Origin: Blastomyces gilchristii SLH14081
Lineage: Eukaryota; Ascomycota; Eurotiomycetes; Onygenales; Ajellomycetaceae
NCBI RefSeq assembly: GCF_000003855.2
Contig: NW_003101674.1
Coordinates: 2,231,042-2,295,041, forward strand
DNA length: 64,000 nt
Direction: 5' to 3'
Shown here: positions 61,573 to 64,000 of the stretch, one piece after another
Position numbering within the stretch: position 1 is the first letter of the stretch
Layout: each line of letters opens with the position of its first letter
The notes under the pieces: generated by a model
What the model was told of the DNA's origin: nothing
Database searches by the model: none
What the model saw: the letters and a program-made list of their open reading frames with translations, nothing else
Program-made: the position numbers and the translations under genes

Positions 61573-63255
61573 ATGGCCTCAACGAAATCCGCACCTGTAT
61601 CCTCTCCTCCCGAAGTGGACAATCCTCCCTCAATCCCAACGATATCTCACCATCCGTCGAATTCAACATCACCGGCCCCGCGACGGTCAAATATCCAGCG
61701 TCCATCCTCATATGCAAGAGATCGCTTATCAACCTACTCCAGCGCCTCTTTTAATTCCCAGAACCGTTCACGACCCGCATCACACGCTTTTCCCGTTTTT
61801 CATTCAAGTCTGCCTTACGCCTTAGTACGGGACTTCGCCTACCCACCAATACATCCACTCCATTATGGACCCCATCCAAGCGAATCGGGAATATCTACTC
61901 CGGCGAGCGAAGCTCGACGGTTATCCGATCCCCCCAGCGCTTCTTGGGATGTTTCTCGTGGGCACTGGCATTCATCATGGAACCCGGAAGCCATGTATGG
62001 TACCCAACAACTCCCTGCAATGGCATTTGGAGATGGACCACCATACAGTGAGGATGAGGACTTGCACAGCCCTGTTGTGACGACGTCTCGGCATCGCAAA
62101 CACAAATCCGCACATGTAGGGTCCGAATTTAACAGAGAGATAAATCCGGGAATTGCCAATAATACCGACCCGTCGTCATATGCCGCGCGAGGAGATGATA
62201 GAGGTGTTTTCGTCGGAGTAAATGGGGATGGAAGCGCAACATACTATGTCAAAGACGACGACGCAGTTGATGATGGTCCTGGAGGAGAATATGTTACCTA
62301 CCCAGCCAACGAATCAGGGAACCGTTCATTCTTGAGCCCCGGCTCATATCCACCTGGTGGTCAACGGGACTCCCACTTTGCCGCGTCATTGAGTGACCGA
62401 ACGTCAATGGAACCCGATGTGGAACTACAATCCGATGACGAGATATCAGAGGATGATGAATCATGGAGAGATGCGTCACGGTATTCGCGAGATTACCAAT
62501 TTACGATTGTTTCTCCCGATGAAGAAATGCACGGCAAAGCGGTTGCGCTTTTCGATTTCGACCGCGAACATGAGAACGAGCTACCGTTGAAGGAGGGACA
62601 AGTAATTCTTGTATCCTATCGCCACGGACAAGGCTGGCTTGTTGCGGAAGACCCCAAGACTGGAGAAAGTGGGCTCGTACCGGAAGAATTCGTCCGACTG
62701 GTTCGTGACATTGAGGGAGGATTGAATGGCCTTAACGGCGCTCTTATGAATACATTGACCTTGGGCGAAGAAGAATCTATATCCACCCAAAATGAAAATC
62801 CCACCATTCTACCCGCCAACAATCCGTCAACAGATCTGTGTGCGCAACAAAGGCAACATAAACAGCAAAGCAACGGCACTGCGACTATAAATCCTACTGA
62901 GGGCGAAAACGTCAACCCTGACAGCCATCACCAACCATCCTCACCGCCATCATCAACATCAGCGAATGCGAACACATCTATAAAAGACAAACACCCCGAA
63001 GAAAAAGAGAAAGAAAACAAAGAGCGCGAAAAGAAGCAACCCCCCGTCGTCTCCACATTCTCTACAAGCAGTCGTGATCTAGATCCATACCCCCTGGCGG
63101 GCCATCAGCATCGGAAATCAACCCCGCCACAGATCGAGCATTATGATGGCACCAACCTGAGCGCGACGGGGGGTGCGCGGTCGTCATCCGTGCGGTCGAA
63201 GAGTACGTCCAAGCAAAGAACGCAATCGGGGTCGGGGACAGGTGTAAAGTCTTGA
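61573..63255 (+). CDS. nbp2: SH3-domain protein, NBP2/Skb5-like
   Basis: Adaptor that in yeasts links Ptc1 phosphatase or PAK kinase to MAPK pathways; the role here is inferred. Intronless, 560 residues from the ATG at 61573. A long disordered Ser/Pro-rich N-terminus leads to an acidic stretch (ELQSDDEISEDDESWRD). A single SH3 domain follows at about residues 330-385: HGKAVALFDFDREHENELPL, KEGQVILVSYRHGQGWLVAE and ESGLVPEEFVRLVRDIEGG, with the ALFDF, GW and VPEEFV landmarks of the fold. The C-terminus is Gln/Asn- and Lys/Glu-rich and ends in a basic Ser-rich tail. The frame continues upstream to a GTG but without ATG. Confidence 0.87.
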   Translation: MASTKSAPVSSPPEVDNPPSIPTISHHPSNSTSPAPRRSNIQRPSSYARDRLSTYSSASFNSQNRSRPASHAFPVFHSSLPYALVRDFAYPPIHPLHYGPHPSESGISTPASEARRLSDPPSASWDVSRGHWHSSWNPEAMYGTQQLPAMAFGDGPPYSEDEDLHSPVVTTSRHRKHKSAHVGSEFNREINPGIANNTDPSSYAARGDDRGVFVGVNGDGSATYYVKDDDAVDDGPGGEYVTYPANESGNRSFLSPGSYPPGGQRDSHFAASLSDRTSMEPDVELQSDDEISEDDESWRDASRYSRDYQFTIVSPDEEMHGKAVALFDFDREHENELPLKEGQVILVSYRHGQGWLVAEDPKTGESGLVPEEFVRLVRDIEGGLNGLNGALMNTLTLGEEESISTQNENPTILPANNPSTDLCAQQRQHKQQSNGTATINPTEGENVNPDSHHQPSSPPSSTSANANTSIKDKHPEEKEKENKEREKKQPPVVSTFSTSSRDLDPYPLAGHQHRKSTPPQIEHYDGTNLSATGGARSSSVRSKSTSKQRTQSGSGTGVKS

Positions 63256-63650
63256 AACTGGTCACGGGGGTTATTCTCTTTTCCTTCTTTTTTACACTTC
63301 GAAACTTGTTTTGGTTTTTGATTCCTCATTTGGTTTCCTTTTTCATTTTTCATCCATTCCATTTTTTTTTAAATGTGTTTAAGCTCATGTTAACTGGATT
63401 CTCCGTGCCTTTTCAATGTCAGTTAGACGTTCTTCCCTATCTCTCTTTTTTCGTTGCTTTTACTTTTGTTTTCCTTGCAAAGAGTTTGGTCCGGCTGAGA
63501 AAGGGGGGTGTTCCTTGCTCTTTTCTTTTCTTTTCTCCTCTTTTTCCATCAGCTTCCCATCGCCGTCTTATGATGTTTCTTTGTTCTTTACGTGTCTTCC
63601 ATTAATTGTCTATCGCTGCTTGGTCCACCAATTCCACAATACATCAGGTG

Positions 63651-63700
<50 letters not shown>

Positions 63701-64000
63701 CATACTTTCTTGTACTTTCGCGTTTTGGCTTGCATGGAATGCTTGCTAGGCACGTTGGCCTTTTCTTTTCCCCCTTACCTCGTTCTCCTATTTTTCCAAA
63801 TGTTAGTTACTTGTTACTTGTTTTATGAATCATTCTTCCCTTCCTTCCATTCCCGCCTCCTAAAATGGGTAGAAAGAAACATTCCTTCTACACCCGATTC
63901 GAATACTCTTTTTATCATTTTAAAGTATCAAGGTAGTAGTAGCCCAAAACAAAAACAAGCAGTTCTATTCTCTTCGGGCATAAAAAGAAAGACAGTTGAT
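63256..64000. other. 3' flank of the NBP2-like gene
   Basis: Very T-rich, with a T39 homopolymer (63662-63700). No gene seen up to the window edge. Confidence 0.55.
63662..63700. repeat. T39 homopolymer
   Basis: Thirty-nine consecutive T. Confidence 0.95.

Overview
The window is nuclear DNA from a filamentous ascomycete. I see GT-AG introns of about 42-190 bases, spliced orthologues of well-known fungal genes, a CYP51A-type second sterol 14-demethylase, a HosA/Hos2-type deacetylase and a SpaA-type polarity scaffold. Protein similarity points to Eurotiomycetes, most likely Onygenales (inferred from remembered family sequences, not from a search). Intergenic DNA is AT-rich and full of homopolymers and microsatellites. 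I see no transposon, CRISPR array, plasmid or virus.

Layout. 1-408 is the 3' end of an MFS transporter. 1472-13294 holds the co-chaperone STI1 (-), RNA polymerase III subunit RPC34 (+), an ING-family PHD protein (-), the histone deacetylase HOS2/HosA (+) and an eight-exon oxysterol-binding protein (-). 14967-19431 holds a tRNA-Arg(UCG) (-), a membrane-anchored NodB-fold polysaccharide deacetylase (+), a DUF3605/GIG1-like protein (-) and a nicotinamidase (-). 19788-24953 holds an AidB-like acyl-CoA dehydrogenase with a peroxisomal C-terminus (-) and CYP51A (+). 26092-34829 holds SSU72 (+), an ERCC6L2-like SNF2 ATPase with a SEC-C-like cysteine knot (-), the exosome subunit RRP41 (+) and a cyclophilin with an alternative mitochondrial leader (-). 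37153-47371 holds SPA2 (-) and HMG-CoA reductase (-). A gene-poor stretch of 5.7 kb follows. 53101-63255 holds a secreted protein with a candidate copper histidine brace and a mucin-like tail (+), a Zn2Cys6 transcription factor (+) and an NBP2-like SH3 protein (+).

Most genes are housekeeping functions: protein folding, transcription, chromatin, RNA decay, sterol metabolism and polarity. They do not form a biosynthetic cluster. HMG-CoA reductase, CYP51A and the oxysterol-binding protein all concern sterols, but unrelated genes lie between them.

The least described item is the secreted histidine-brace-like protein at 53101-55631. Other points worth a look are the two-compartment cyclophilin, a strongly enriched intergenic 9-mer (TACTCCGTA or its complement), long C/G tracts in the HMG-CoA reductase gene, and a perfect heat-shock element before STI1. 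Exon boundaries were placed by hand from splice consensus, frame and family similarity. In every multi-exon model the summed exon length is a whole number of codons.
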